Of a stretch of DNA of 53,118 nucleotides, positions 1 through 7,924 are shown in pieces. Within the stretch, counting starts at the first letter, position 1, and the number at the start of each line of letters is the position of its first letter. This DNA is from JACQSR01 sp042577505. Its GTDB lineage: Archaea > Nanobdellota > Nanobdellia > Woesearchaeales > JACQSR01. Under the pieces are notes generated by a model that searched no databases, had not been told where the DNA came from, and saw nothing but the letters and a program-made list of their open reading frames with translations. The translations under genes and the position numbers were made by a program. The stretch spans positions 1 through 53,118 of the forward strand of contig JBHPEA010000004.1 in NCBI GenBank assembly GCA_042577505.1, in the 5' to 3' direction.

Positions 1-1303
1 AGTTTGCATCATTATAACTCTTTTTTATTCTCTCAACTTCCTTGTTAATATTATCGAATAATTTTTTATCGTCGTCGATTCCTTCAATCTTGCTATTGAA
101 GTTTTTATTTGTGAATGAGAGTACTCGATAGCAAAAATTTCCAATGTTTGCAGCTAGTTCATTATTGATTGAATCCTGAAATTCTTTGAAATTTAGATCT
201 AGATCTGACATTTTTTTACTAAGAGTTTTTGCATAGAAGTATCTAAGATATTCGGGATTATATTTTTCTACAAATTCCTTTGCTGTAAAAAATGTTCCTC
301 GAGATTTTGACATCTTCTGACCATTAACTGTTAGGAATCCATGTACAATTATTTCATTGGGTAAATTAAATCCAGATCCCATCAACATTGCAGGCCAGAA
401 TAAAAAGTGGAAGTAGATAATGTCTTTACCGATAAAATGAATAATTCTTGAATTTTTAGCTTTCCAATATGTTTTTTCCGCATCAAGGTTATTTTGTATA
501 CAATAATTTTGTGTAGATGCTATGTAACCAACTGGGGCATCCAACCATACATAGTAGTAAAGATTATCTTCCCCTGGTATCTTGAAACCAAAGTAAGGTC
601 CGTCCCTAGAGATATCCCAATCTTGTAAACCTTCTTTAATCCAATTTCTAACATAATTAACCATTTCTGGTTGTAGCGTTTTGTTTGTTGTCAGCCATTT
701 GTCGAGTCTGTCAGAGAATTCACTTAGTTTGAAGAAATAATGCGTTGATTTTCTTCTCTTTGGTGAAGTTCCACAAATGGTGCAAAAAGGTTTAACGAGA
801 TCTGTTGTATTGTATGTTGAGTTACAACTTTCACAAACATCGCCGTATTGATCAGGTGCATTACATTTTGGACAATTTCCTTTTACATAACGGTCTGGAA
901 GGAACCTTTCACATTTTTCACAGAAAGTTAATTCTACATCTTTTTTGTAAATAAGGTCTTTTTTCTTTAGCTCTTCAAAAATTTGGTTTGAATAGGTTTG
1001 GTTTTCTTTGCTATTAGTTGAATAATATGAATCAAATTTTATGTTGAATGATTTGAAATCGCGTTGGTGTTCAATGTGAAATTTACCAATAAGTTCTTCT
1101 GGAGTAATTCCTTCCTTTTTTGCCGCTATCTCAATTGGAGCTCCATGAGAATCATCAGCGCAGCAATATATTGCATCCTCTCCAATAAGATTCAGAAATC
1201 TAACGAAGATATCTGTTTGAATGTACTCCACCAGATGCCCGATGTGAATTGGCCCATTTGCGTATGGTAGAGCTGAAGTTATTACAGTTTTTTTATTTGG
1301 CAT
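1..1303 (-). CDS. metG: Methionine-tRNA ligase, C-terminal part cut off by window edge
   Basis: Charges tRNA-Met with methionine in the cytoplasm. Translating the minus strand from ATG at 1303 gives MPNKKTVITSALPYANGPIH followed by IGH: the class I HIGH signature is residues 20-23. A Cys-rich knuckle follows around residues 125-180 (CEKC, CPKC, CESC, CTIC), the zinc insertion of MetRS, and the KMSKS loop is present as GQKMSKSRG. About 434 codons are visible and the frame is open at base 1, so the anticodon-binding domain is only partly seen. A TATA-like box (reverse complement of gaatataaaaag, 1322-1333) lies about 26 nt upstream of the ATG, suggesting a leaderless mRNA separate from the upstream genes. 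Confidence 0.96.
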   Translation of the reverse strand, partial: MPNKKTVITSALPYANGPIHIGHLVEYIQTDIFVRFLNLIGEDAIYCCADDSHGAPIEIAAKKEGITPEELIGKFHIEHQRDFKSFNIKFDSYYSTNSKENQTYSNQIFEELKKKDLIYKKDVELTFCEKCERFLPDRYVKGNCPKCNAPDQYGDVCESCNSTYNTTDLVKPFCTICGTSPKRRKSTHYFFKLSEFSDRLDKWLTTNKTLQPEMVNYVRNWIKEGLQDWDISRDGPYFGFKIPGEDNLYYYVWLDAPVGYIASTQNYCIQNNLDAEKTYWKAKNSRIIHFIGKDIIYFHFLFWPAMLMGSGFNLPNEIIVHGFLTVNGQKMSKSRGTFFTAKEFVEKYNPEYLRYFYAKTLSKKMSDLDLNFKEFQDSINNELAANIGNFCYRVLSFTNKNFNSKIEGIDDDKKLFDNINKEVERIKKSYNDAN

Positions 1304-1321
1304 ATAGTAGAAGAAAAAGAA

Positions 1322-1333
1322 AGAATATAAAAA
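1322..1333 (-). promoter_or_regulatory. TATA box for metG
   Basis: The reverse strand reads CTTTTTATATTC centred about 26 nt upstream of the metG ATG (1303), the archaeal spacing for a transcript starting at the start codon. Confidence 0.5.
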
Positions 1334-1345
1334 GATTCTTGATAA

Positions 1346-1747
1346 TTAGTCTTTAGAACCTTTACCCTCCTTCATCTTTTTGGTAATTCCAATTTTCTTT
1401 CCGCAATCGTTGCATTCAAAAACATAAGAAGGTACGCCCTCAAATGTTCTTCTTTTAAATTGTGTTGTTGCTTCACCCGATTTTCCACATTCTGGGCAAG
1501 TATATTGGATTTCAAGTTGAAGTGAATTTTCATGCTCGGCTTTTTCTTCTTTGAAACTGCATTCTGGGCATATATATTCTGTTGCTCTAATCTTAACTTT
1601 TCCTTTCTCCACAGGTTTCCCCATCTTTGCCTTTTTACATTTAGGACATTCCTTTCTGTAAACCCATGCAATTGCTTTTCCGCTACCCATTGTTCTATTT
1701 GTAAAGTATATACATTCATCCATGCTGTTTGGAAATTTTAATGCCAT
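1346..1747 (-). CDS. Zinc-ribbon protein of unknown function
   Basis: 133 residues with four CxxC knuckles (CPKC about residue 34, CPEC about 59, CPEC about 84, CNDC about 112), which would fold as two zinc ribbons. The tail is Lys-rich (KKMKEGKGSKD). The layout recalls TFIIS/Rpb9-like or transcription/translation-associated zinc ribbons, but I cannot assign a family. Its ATG follows directly on the TGA of the upstream PLP-enzyme gene (no gap), so the two are very probably co-transcribed and translationally coupled. A nucleic-acid or RNA polymerase partner is only a guess from the fold. Confidence 0.85.
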   Translation of the reverse strand: MALKFPNSMDECIYFTNRTMGSGKAIAWVYRKECPKCKKAKMGKPVEKGKVKIRATEYICPECSFKEEKAEHENSLQLEIQYTCPECGKSGEATTQFKRRTFEGVPSYVFECNDCGKKIGITKKMKEGKGSKD

Positions 1748-2542
1748 TCATTTCACCTTTAGTCTTTTAATTTCAATACTTATTGCATCTGTCATTACTC
1801 TTATATATCGTGGACAGAGTGTAAATTCTAGTTCATTCTGTTTGCAATAATTTATAATTCTTTCCTTTTCTTCTTCATTATAAAATCTTACAATAACATT
1901 AATACCATTATGGGTTGGATGGATAATGTCAAGATCGTAAAGATCCCTCTTTACTTTAGTTGAGATTCTTGAATAGAAGTCATACTTTTCTTTTAATGAT
2001 TTGATTTGCTCCGAAACTTTATTTTCATACTGATTATCAAATTCTTCAAACTTTTTTGCTTCTTCTAATAAAGAATCATCGTCGAATGCGAGAAATCCAC
2101 CATACCCTGCTTCAATTGGTTTCCATTTTCCAAATGAGCATACAACCATATCACAAAATTTTGAATTATATTTGTCTGTTCCAATGCACCCAGTTATGTC
2201 TAATATTATTTTTTTTTCTTTGCAAACGTTAAATATTTCTTCGATTTTTTGAAAAGCAAAGTAACCGCCGGGTTGTTGGTATATTATTGTGTCTGCATCC
2301 TCTGATTTCTTTTTGAGGTCTTCTGTATCAATGATTCCTAAGTTTGTCTTAACTTCCTCAATCTCATAATTATATTTCAATGGGATTTTTTTGTAAGAAA
2401 ACCAGGCTCCCTGATCTGGAACAATCACTTTTTTTCCTTTGATTAATGAAAATGCTGCTTCTATGGCTTTATCTCCAGAGGGTGTTAGGATGATGTGCTT
2501 CTTTCCTGATAATTTTCCAAGTTGTTCATTAATTTCTTTCAT
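1748..2542 (-). CDS. PLP-dependent fold-type I aminotransferase-like protein (short form)
   Basis: 264 residues. Seen in the sequence: an N-terminal LTPSGDKAIEAAF (the Gly/Ser-Ala cofactor-phosphate loop of DegT/cysteine-desulfurase-like enzymes), a central ILDITGCIG that would carry the Asp bonding the pyridine nitrogen, and FGKWKPIEAGYGGF, where the Lys would form the PLP Schiff base. The family places this enzyme among the DegT/NifS-type transferases, usually 350-400 residues, so this is short and the small C-terminal domain is minimal. Substrate unknown. It starts 25 nt after a TATA box and is followed with no gap by the zinc-ribbon gene. Confidence 0.7.
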   Translation of the reverse strand: MKEINEQLGKLSGKKHIILTPSGDKAIEAAFSLIKGKKVIVPDQGAWFSYKKIPLKYNYEIEEVKTNLGIIDTEDLKKKSEDADTIIYQQPGGYFAFQKIEEIFNVCKEKKIILDITGCIGTDKYNSKFCDMVVCSFGKWKPIEAGYGGFLAFDDDSLLEEAKKFEEFDNQYENKVSEQIKSLKEKYDFYSRISTKVKRDLYDLDIIHPTHNGINVIVRFYNEEEKERIINYCKQNELEFTLCPRYIRVMTDAISIEIKRLKVK

Positions 2543-2561
2543 TAAGGGTCAGAATATTTCG

Positions 2562-2571
2562 TTATTTATAA
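2562..2571 (-). promoter_or_regulatory. TATA box for the PLP-enzyme gene
   Basis: The reverse strand reads TTATAAATAA, centred about 25 nt upstream of the ATG at 2542, predicting a leaderless transcript. Confidence 0.55.
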
Positions 2572-2654
2572 TATTAAAGGAAATTGCTTCAACTCAGGTT
2601 AAAGTTATGGACACCTATATATGTGTATAAACAAAGATTATTCCTTAGAATATT

Positions 2655-2670
2655 CCAAAGGTTTATATAA
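2655..2670 (+). promoter_or_regulatory. BRE/TATA promoter of the first surface-protein gene
   Basis: ccaaag (BRE-like) is followed by gtttatataa. Transcription should begin near 2690, leaving an unusually long leader of about 140 nt before the ATG at 2830; most other genes here look leaderless. Confidence 0.6.
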
Positions 2671-2701
2671 CCAAATTAACTACTAGAGAATAACAATATT
2701 G

Positions 2702-2728
2702 TACTTCCTTTTTTGGGGTTTGGAAGTA
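2702..2728 (+). promoter_or_regulatory. Hairpin in the long 5' leader of the surface-protein gene
   Basis: tacttcc (2702-2708) and ggaagta (2722-2728) are exact inverted repeats around a 13-nt loop of T and G. It sits just after the predicted transcription start and may stabilise or regulate the leader. A GGAGGG Shine-Dalgarno-like run lies at 2811-2816, about 13 nt before the ATG. Confidence 0.4.
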
Positions 2729-2829
2729 AAAAGGGCTGTTTTTTGAATATAAGAGGACTATAAAGTTCATTTTGGCTAGATTAGACTTTAAATCCTTTAA
2801 ATGATCGATTGGAGGGATATTAGACAAAA

Positions 2830-4572
2830 ATGAAATGGAAAATACTCATGTTTTTGGGATGCTTTTTGTTACTTAGTACCTTTGTATTAGCAGATGTAAC
2901 ACAAACGTCACCTTCTTTCACATGGATTAGAAATGAAACAACAAGTTTACAATCTACTTTCAATATTACAAATAATGGCAATGAAACCTTATCTAGCGTA
3001 ATTTTTTCAATGACGGACTTACAAAGCGGTTCAACTTTACTTGGTGGAACTGTTCAACTTACTCCAAATCCAATATCACTAAACTCTGGAGAAACAAAGG
3101 AAATCACAGTTACAGTGTCAGGTGTTCCTACAGACCAAGAATTGGGTACATATGCTGGAACAATTACTTCATCATATAGTGGAAATAGTACTGATTCAAC
3201 TATTTCTGTTGAAGTAGATGACTTAACAGCTTCAATTAATGTTCCTTCAACAATTGATTTTTCAAATGTAAATAGGAACTCAACTTTTACACAAACATTT
3301 ACAATAGAAAATGATGGTAATCAAGATCTAACTAATATTCAATTAAGTTCTAGCATCGATAGTAATTATAATCCTACATTTAACGTTTCAACATTTTCGC
3401 TTCAAGCTGGAGAGTCCGAGATTGTGGAATTAGAAATTACAATTCCCGATGATGAAGCTTATGGTGATAAAACTCTTGGTTCGATATCAGTAGTAGCTGA
3501 TGAGAAGGACTTTGGAAATGTAATTTCTGTTACTGCTAATGTAGCGAGTAAGTTAAATATTGAGAAAGTTTACTTATGGGTGGGAGATTATTCAAAGAAG
3601 ACTGCTAAAGAAGATGATGTGTTTGATAATGAAGCAAAACCAGGGGATAAACTTGTTTTCGAAGTAAGAGTTGATAACCTTTACGACAATGATGATGATG
3701 ATATAGAAATCCAAGACATTATTGTTAACATTGTAATAAAAGACGCTGACGACGGAGATGATTTTGAGGAAGAATCTGATGAATTTGATGTTGAGGCTGA
3801 TGAAGATCACACAGTCGATATTTCCTTCGAATTAGCAGAAGATATTGATGATGGTAAATATGATGTTATTGTAGAAGCAGAAGGAGATGATGATAACGAT
3901 ATTAGACACAAAGATACTTTTGAATTTCAAATAGAAGTTGATAGGAAAAAACATGAGATTATATTTGATGAAGTTACGTTAGTTAGTGATAAAGTTAAAT
4001 GCGGAGATGTTGCTCAATTGAGAGTTGAAGCAAAGAACATTGGATCAAAAGACGAGGATGAAGTAAAGGTAATAGTAATTTCTGATGATCTTAACTATGA
4101 GAAAATTGTTAGTAATATAGAATTAGATTCAGACCCAGATGATGATGATACTTACACTAATGTCTTCGAAATATTAGTTCCTGAAGATGCTGAGGAAGAT
4201 ACTTACAAAATCACTGCTAAAGTGTACTATGATAGCACAATACTTGATGATGCAGAAACGGTTGTTTTAACAGTATATGATTGTGATACAACTACACCAA
4301 CAAATACTACAACCCCTACTACTAATACTACAACTGTTGATCCCCCTGCTCCCAAAGTTAACAAAACTACAACACAACCTAGTCAAACTAATGTTACAAC
4401 TATAAGTAATACAGCGATACCTACTACTACAATTACTACAACTATTGAAGATTCATTCTTTGATTCAAATGAATATTTGATAGTTTTAGTGCTTTTGAGT
4501 GTAGTTGCAATATTATTGATTGTGATAATTATTACAAATTTCATACCGAAAAAGGGTGTAAACACTACTTAG
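2830..4572 (+). CDS. Membrane-anchored acidic surface protein with CARDB/NEW3-like Ig domains (putative S-layer family)
   Basis: 580 residues. A signal peptide (MKWKILMFLGCFLLLSTFVLA, cleavage before DVTQ) is followed by beta-rich repeats with the phrases FNITNNGNETLSSV, LNSGETKEITVTV and LQAGESEIVELEITIP, typical of CARDB/NEW3-type Ig folds. A very Asp/Glu-rich module (about residues 245-480) contains KPGDKLVFEVRVDN, KKHEIIFDEVTLVSDKVKCG and NIGSKDEDEVKV. A Thr/Pro stalk (about 485-545) leads to a C-terminal membrane helix (LIVLVLLSVVAILLIVIIIT) and a short basic tail. The outside-facing, stalked, single-anchor layout fits archaeal S-layer or adhesin proteins. The acidic module is shared with the next gene, so the two are paralogues. 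Confidence 0.8.
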   Translation: MKWKILMFLGCFLLLSTFVLADVTQTSPSFTWIRNETTSLQSTFNITNNGNETLSSVIFSMTDLQSGSTLLGGTVQLTPNPISLNSGETKEITVTVSGVPTDQELGTYAGTITSSYSGNSTDSTISVEVDDLTASINVPSTIDFSNVNRNSTFTQTFTIENDGNQDLTNIQLSSSIDSNYNPTFNVSTFSLQAGESEIVELEITIPDDEAYGDKTLGSISVVADEKDFGNVISVTANVASKLNIEKVYLWVGDYSKKTAKEDDVFDNEAKPGDKLVFEVRVDNLYDNDDDDIEIQDIIVNIVIKDADDGDDFEEESDEFDVEADEDHTVDISFELAEDIDDGKYDVIVEAEGDDDNDIRHKDTFEFQIEVDRKKHEIIFDEVTLVSDKVKCGDVAQLRVEAKNIGSKDEDEVKVIVISDDLNYEKIVSNIELDSDPDDDDTYTNVFEILVPEDAEEDTYKITAKVYYDSTILDDAETVVLTVYDCDTTTPTNTTTPTTNTTTVDPPAPKVNKTTTQPSQTNVTTISNTAIPTTTITTTIEDSFFDSNEYLIVLVLLSVVAILLIVIIITNFIPKKGVNTT

Positions 4573-4610
4573 TAGTCATATTAATTGACTATTATTGTAG
4601 AGTGAATTAA

Positions 4611-4627
4611 GCAAAACATTTATAAAT
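4611..4627 (+). promoter_or_regulatory. Strong BRE/TATA promoter of the second surface-protein gene
   Basis: gcaaaac followed by atttataaat is close to the archaeal BRE-TATA consensus. A start near 4648 would leave a leader of about 38 nt, which ends with cgggggaat just upstream of the ATG, a strong Shine-Dalgarno match of the GGGGG type also seen before hisI. Confidence 0.65.
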
Positions 4628-4685
4628 GCTTAGAGATTATTGGTCTCTAAATAATACTCAATAAAAACAACCCGGGGGAATATAA

Positions 4686-6050
4686 ATGAAGAAAGGAATC
4701 ATGTTCGGACTTGTCTGCGTTTTAGCAGTACTTTTTAGCGGTTTAGCTTATGCTGACCCAGTATTAACAGCAATAACTGATAAGACAGTTGATGAAGGAA
4801 GCACACTTTCATTCGATATTGCATCTAGTGCTCCTGATAATGGTTCAACAGTATTCTCACTAGTTTCAGGCCCAAGCGGTGCTGCAGTAACTGGTGTTAA
4901 TGATACTACAGCTACATTCACATACACGCCCGGAGATGTTACAAATTCAAGTGAAGCTTACACAGTTGTAGTTCAAGCTGAAGATGATAATTCAAGTGAT
5001 AGTACTTCATTTGTTGTTACAGTTAACAACGTTGAAACAAATCCACAAAAACTTGAGATTGTTGATCTTGACATTAAAGTTGGTGGAGAAACCGACAAAA
5101 ATGTTGATAATGGTTCTTCAATAGGTGAAGACGCAAAACCAGGAGATACAGTAAGTTTCTCAATTGAAATTAAGAATATTTATGATGATGACATCGATGA
5201 AGAGGACATTGAAATTAAGGATATTGAAGTTGACGTTACAATCTTTGATATTGATGATGACGATGACCTTGAAGAAGATGCAGACGAATTTGACTTAGAT
5301 GCTGGAGATAAGGAAACTGTTGATGTTGACTTCGAAATCCCATGGGAAGTTGATGAGGGAGATTACGAAGTTGAGATTAAGGTTAAAGGAGAAGACGATG
5401 AGGGTGACTTTGACCATGAAATCGTATGGACACTTACTCTTACAGTAGATAAGGAAAAACACGAGATTATAATTAAAGACTCAACATTAAGTCCTTCAGT
5501 TGTAAAGTGTACAAGAGATGCTTCTCTTGATGTTAGAATCTTAAACATTGGTTCAAAAGATGAGGATGAGGTTGTTCTTGAAGTAACCAACACCGATCTT
5601 GGAATTAATATAAGAGAAACAGACCTTGAATTAGACGAAGGAACTGATGATAATGACTACTCAAAGAATATCTTCATTGATGCTAATGGTCTAAAAGCTG
5701 GTAATTACCCAATTACAGTTAAAGCTTATTACGACACAAGCGACTTATCTGATACAGAGACAGTAACACTTACAGTTCAAGACTGTGATGACGACGTTGA
5801 TGATGACGATGAGGAAGAAGACGATGCTGATGATGAGGAAGAGGAAGATGATGGAGATGATGACACAGAGGTTGTAATCATTCCGCCTTCAACAACTCAA
5901 CCAACTGTTCCAGTAACAGCTCAACCTGTTGCTCCTACAACAGTTAGTATTAGAGACTCATCAACATACACAGCAATTTTAATTATCCTTATTGTGATAA
6001 TTGTAATATTGCTTGTATTTGCTATTGTCTCTATAATGAGGAGAAAGTAG
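4686..6050 (+). CDS. Membrane-anchored acidic surface protein, candidate major S-layer-type protein
   Basis: 454 residues. The signal peptide ends AYA before DPVLTAITDK. Residues about 25-115 form a cadherin/putative-Ig fold (DKTVDEGSTLSFDI, FTYTPGDVTNSSEAYTVVV). Residues about 120-370 are the same Asp/Glu-rich module as in the upstream gene (KPGDTVSFSIEIKN, KEKHEIIIKDSTLSPSVVKC, NIGSKDEDEVVLEV). A run of Asp/Glu (about 370-395), a Pro/Thr stalk and a membrane helix before MRRK complete it. The strong promoter, the GGGGG ribosome site and more even codon use than neighbours suggest high expression; that this is the main surface-layer subunit is inference. Its last 20 nt overlap the 3' end of taw3 on the other strand. 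Confidence 0.82.
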   Translation: MKKGIMFGLVCVLAVLFSGLAYADPVLTAITDKTVDEGSTLSFDIASSAPDNGSTVFSLVSGPSGAAVTGVNDTTATFTYTPGDVTNSSEAYTVVVQAEDDNSSDSTSFVVTVNNVETNPQKLEIVDLDIKVGGETDKNVDNGSSIGEDAKPGDTVSFSIEIKNIYDDDIDEEDIEIKDIEVDVTIFDIDDDDDLEEDADEFDLDAGDKETVDVDFEIPWEVDEGDYEVEIKVKGEDDEGDFDHEIVWTLTLTVDKEKHEIIIKDSTLSPSVVKCTRDASLDVRILNIGSKDEDEVVLEVTNTDLGINIRETDLELDEGTDDNDYSKNIFIDANGLKAGNYPITVKAYYDTSDLSDTETVTLTVQDCDDDVDDDDEEEDDADDEEEEDDGDDDTEVVIIPPSTTQPTVPVTAQPVAPTTVSIRDSSTYTAILIILIVIIVILLVFAIVSIMRRK

Positions 6051-6597
6051 TTTTTACCTTTTTTATTTTTTCTTTTGTTCTTTTCAATTTCTTATTTGCT
6101 TCTTTGATCAGTATTTTAAAGTAGGAATCTGTTACAATAATTTTTCCTTTTTTTGCAATTGGGGTTTCAATCTTTTCAGTGCTACTTATTTCCACTAGTA
6201 TCTTGTTTCCTACAGAGACTATACCTGATCTCTTGAATCCTGCATCCTTTGCAATTTGAACAAGAAAAAGTGCGTCTTCTATTGTTCTGCAAACAACATG
6301 AAGAATCATAGACTCTTGCATGAACCATAGGTCTAGATTCTTGATTTTCTTAAGGGATTTCTTAATATCTTTAAATGAAGCAGATTTGTGAGTTATATAA
6401 AGCCATCTAGATTTGTTTTTTAGATGTTTATCGTTAACTGCCAGAATACATATTCTCCCACTGCATGAACTAGTTGTGAAGTAATTCTTAGATTTGGTAA
6501 TCTTGTCTACTAAGGGAGCAATGTCTTTATCAATTGATTTTTTAATTGACTTGTCTTGGTTTCCTAGAATATCTGTTTTTTGCTTGTCAAATAGCAT
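6031..6597 (-). CDS. taw3: tRNA(Phe) wybutosine-synthesis methyltransferase Taw3/TYW3 family
   Basis: 188 residues matching the TYW3 family, which methylates the wyosine-type base at position 37 of tRNA-Phe using SAM. Recognisable stretches are NYFTTSSCSGRICIL near residue 37 (the conserved SSCSGR motif), SRWLYITH, WFMQESMILHVVCRTIEDA and AKDAGFKRSGIVSVG. Family length is about 180-250 residues, so this is complete but compact, with a Lys-rich tail. Its ATG overlaps the TAA of the upstream nucleotidyltransferase gene by one base (TAATG), so the pair is coupled. The other wybutosine genes are not in this window. Confidence 0.88.
   Translation of the reverse strand: MLFDKQKTDILGNQDKSIKKSIDKDIAPLVDKITKSKNYFTTSSCSGRICILAVNDKHLKNKSRWLYITHKSASFKDIKKSLKKIKNLDLWFMQESMILHVVCRTIEDALFLVQIAKDAGFKRSGIVSVGNKILVEISSTEKIETPIAKKGKIIVTDSYFKILIKEANKKLKRTKEKIKKVKTTFSSL
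6051..6087 (+). terminator. T-rich terminator after the surface-protein gene
   Basis: Directly after the TAG at 6048-6050 come several runs of five or six T (tttttacctttttta...). Archaeal termination uses such T tracts without needing a hairpin. The same bases read on the minus strand encode the Lys-rich tail of Taw3. Confidence 0.5.
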
Positions 6598-7394
6598 TAT
6601 TGGATAAATTTCCTCATCCTATCAATGAATTCCATTGCTTCTTTGTGGTATTTATCGTAATCTTCACCATGGATCTGAGTAATATTTCTATGCGTAATAT
6701 CTTTTGAAAGTCTATAGAATTTCCTCATTGTTTTGGAATACCTTTCTTCTAGCAATCCTTTTTTTACCATCTTGTTATCAAGTATGTCGGCAACGTGTTC
6801 AGGTGATGGAGGGATTTCTCCTAATTTCATTAAAGCTGCATGTGCTGAATCAATAACCCCCCAATAAAGATCTATTGTTGCTTGAAGAATATGCCATTTT
6901 GAGTTGTGAAGTGAGTTGGGTGCTCTAACAAAATAATTCCATATGCTTTCCTCAGTAGGTCTAATTTTACCTTTCTTTAATAATACCTGAATTGGTTCAA
7001 AGAAACCAGTATCGTATAATGACACACCATCTCTTAAGATATTAATTGCAATCGGATCTCCATTTCTCACATATTCCCAGAAAGACGAAAATCTTAGTGA
7101 GATTATGTGAAGTCTTGGTGAAATCTTCATGATATAACGTTGTACGATTAACCTATAAGCCTCGACAAGTTCGTTAGTAACGTCGATCATAGTGTCATCA
7201 ATTATTAGAAGTATATCAACATCACTTTTCTTTGTAGTTGATCCACGTGCTGTTGAACCGAATATAACTGATGCACGCAAGAAAGATTTGAGCTCTTTTT
7301 GCATTTCAATTGTAAATTGGCGTGCTAGCTCCACATCCTGCCTATGATAAAGCTCAATATTGGGATTCTCTTTTTTTGGAATCTGAAATTTCAT
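6597..7394 (-). CDS. Nucleotidyltransferase-domain protein with HEPN-like C-terminal half
   Basis: 265 residues. The N-terminal half has the polymerase-beta-type signature FGSTARGSTTKKSDVDILL (GS...SDVD, about residues 46-64), where the two Asp would bind metal and nucleotide. The all-helical C-terminal half (about 165-265: ATIDLYWGVIDSAHAALMKL, YSKTMRKFYRLSKDITHR) resembles a HEPN domain, and RLSKDITH fits the loose Rx4-6H pattern. NTase-HEPN pairs occur in many archaea as toxin-antitoxin modules, but a fusion upstream of a tRNA-modification gene could also be a housekeeping RNA enzyme. TATA box about 28 nt upstream at 7418-7427 (reverse). Confidence 0.75.
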   Translation of the reverse strand: MKFQIPKKENPNIELYHRQDVELARQFTIEMQKELKSFLRASVIFGSTARGSTTKKSDVDILLIIDDTMIDVTNELVEAYRLIVQRYIMKISPRLHIISLRFSSFWEYVRNGDPIAINILRDGVSLYDTGFFEPIQVLLKKGKIRPTEESIWNYFVRAPNSLHNSKWHILQATIDLYWGVIDSAHAALMKLGEIPPSPEHVADILDNKMVKKGLLEERYSKTMRKFYRLSKDITHRNITQIHGEDYDKYHKEAMEFIDRMRKFIQ

Positions 7395-7417
7395 TATTCC
7401 TAATATTCACTTTTTCA

Positions 7418-7427
7418 TTATTTAAAG
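7418..7427 (-). promoter_or_regulatory. TATA box for the nucleotidyltransferase-taw3 operon
   Basis: Reverse strand CTTTAAATAA, about 28 nt upstream of the ATG at 7394. Confidence 0.5.
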
Positions 7428-7466
7428 CTTTCTGATTTCTTAACTTGTTAGTATCAAAATCATAAC

Positions 7467-7477
7467 ATTTTAATAAA
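7467..7477 (+). promoter_or_regulatory. TATA box for the archease-rtcB operon
   Basis: attttaataaa centred 26 nt before the archease ATG at 7498, predicting a leaderless start. Confidence 0.5.
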
Positions 7478-7497
7478 CACCGAATTCTCTATTAATT

Positions 7498-7923
7498 ATG
7501 AAGAAATTTGAATACTTTGAACATCCTGCTGATGTGGGGATCTTTGCATATGGTAAGGACCTTGCTGAGATTCTTGTAAATGCTGCTACTGCGACAACTG
7601 AGCAGATGGTTAAAACTGGAGATATTGGCGAAAGTGTTGTAAAGGAAATTTCTTATGAAAGTGCTTCTGAGGAAAAATTATTGTTGGATTTTCTTGATGA
7701 GATAATTTTTTTCAAGGACTCTGAGAGTGTGTTGTTTTCTAAGTTTGATATTGATGTAAAGGAAAAAGATGGAAAATTCGTAGTTAAGGGTAAGTTGTTT
7801 GGTGAAAAGATTGATATGAATAAACAAGAACTTGGAACTGATGTTAAAGCGGTAACAATGCATAAGTTCAAAATAGAAAAGGTTAAAGAAGGGTATAAGG
7901 CTACGTTTATACTTGATATTTAA
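7498..7923 (+). CDS. Archease, activator of the RtcB RNA ligase
   Basis: 141 residues, full family length. Hallmarks are FEYFEHPADVGIFAYGKDLAEIL at the N-terminus (the His/Asp of the metal-binding site), LLLDFLDEIIFF in the middle and KAVTMHKFKIEK near the end. Archease helps RtcB form its guanylated histidine and turn over, in tRNA splicing and RNA repair. The rtcB gene follows 1 nt after the stop codon, which confirms the assignment by context. Confidence 0.95.
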   Translation: MKKFEYFEHPADVGIFAYGKDLAEILVNAATATTEQMVKTGDIGESVVKEISYESASEEKLLLDFLDEIIFFKDSESVLFSKFDIDVKEKDGKFVVKGKLFGEKIDMNKQELGTDVKAVTMHKFKIEKVKEGYKATFILDI

Positions 7924-7924
7924 A

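Noticed and set aside
1372..1719. 115-residue open frame in a second minus-strand frame of the zinc-ribbon gene
   Set aside because: Overlaps fully a frame with four CxxC knuckles; its own composition shows no domain.
4573..4591. tagtca-tattaat-tgacta hairpin after the first surface gene as intrinsic terminator
   Set aside because: Short AT-rich stem without a following T run; too weak to call.
3660..5870. GAT/GAA-rich DNA in the two surface genes as tandem repeats or CRISPR-like array
   Set aside because: The repetition comes from Asp/Glu codons without a fixed unit or spacers.
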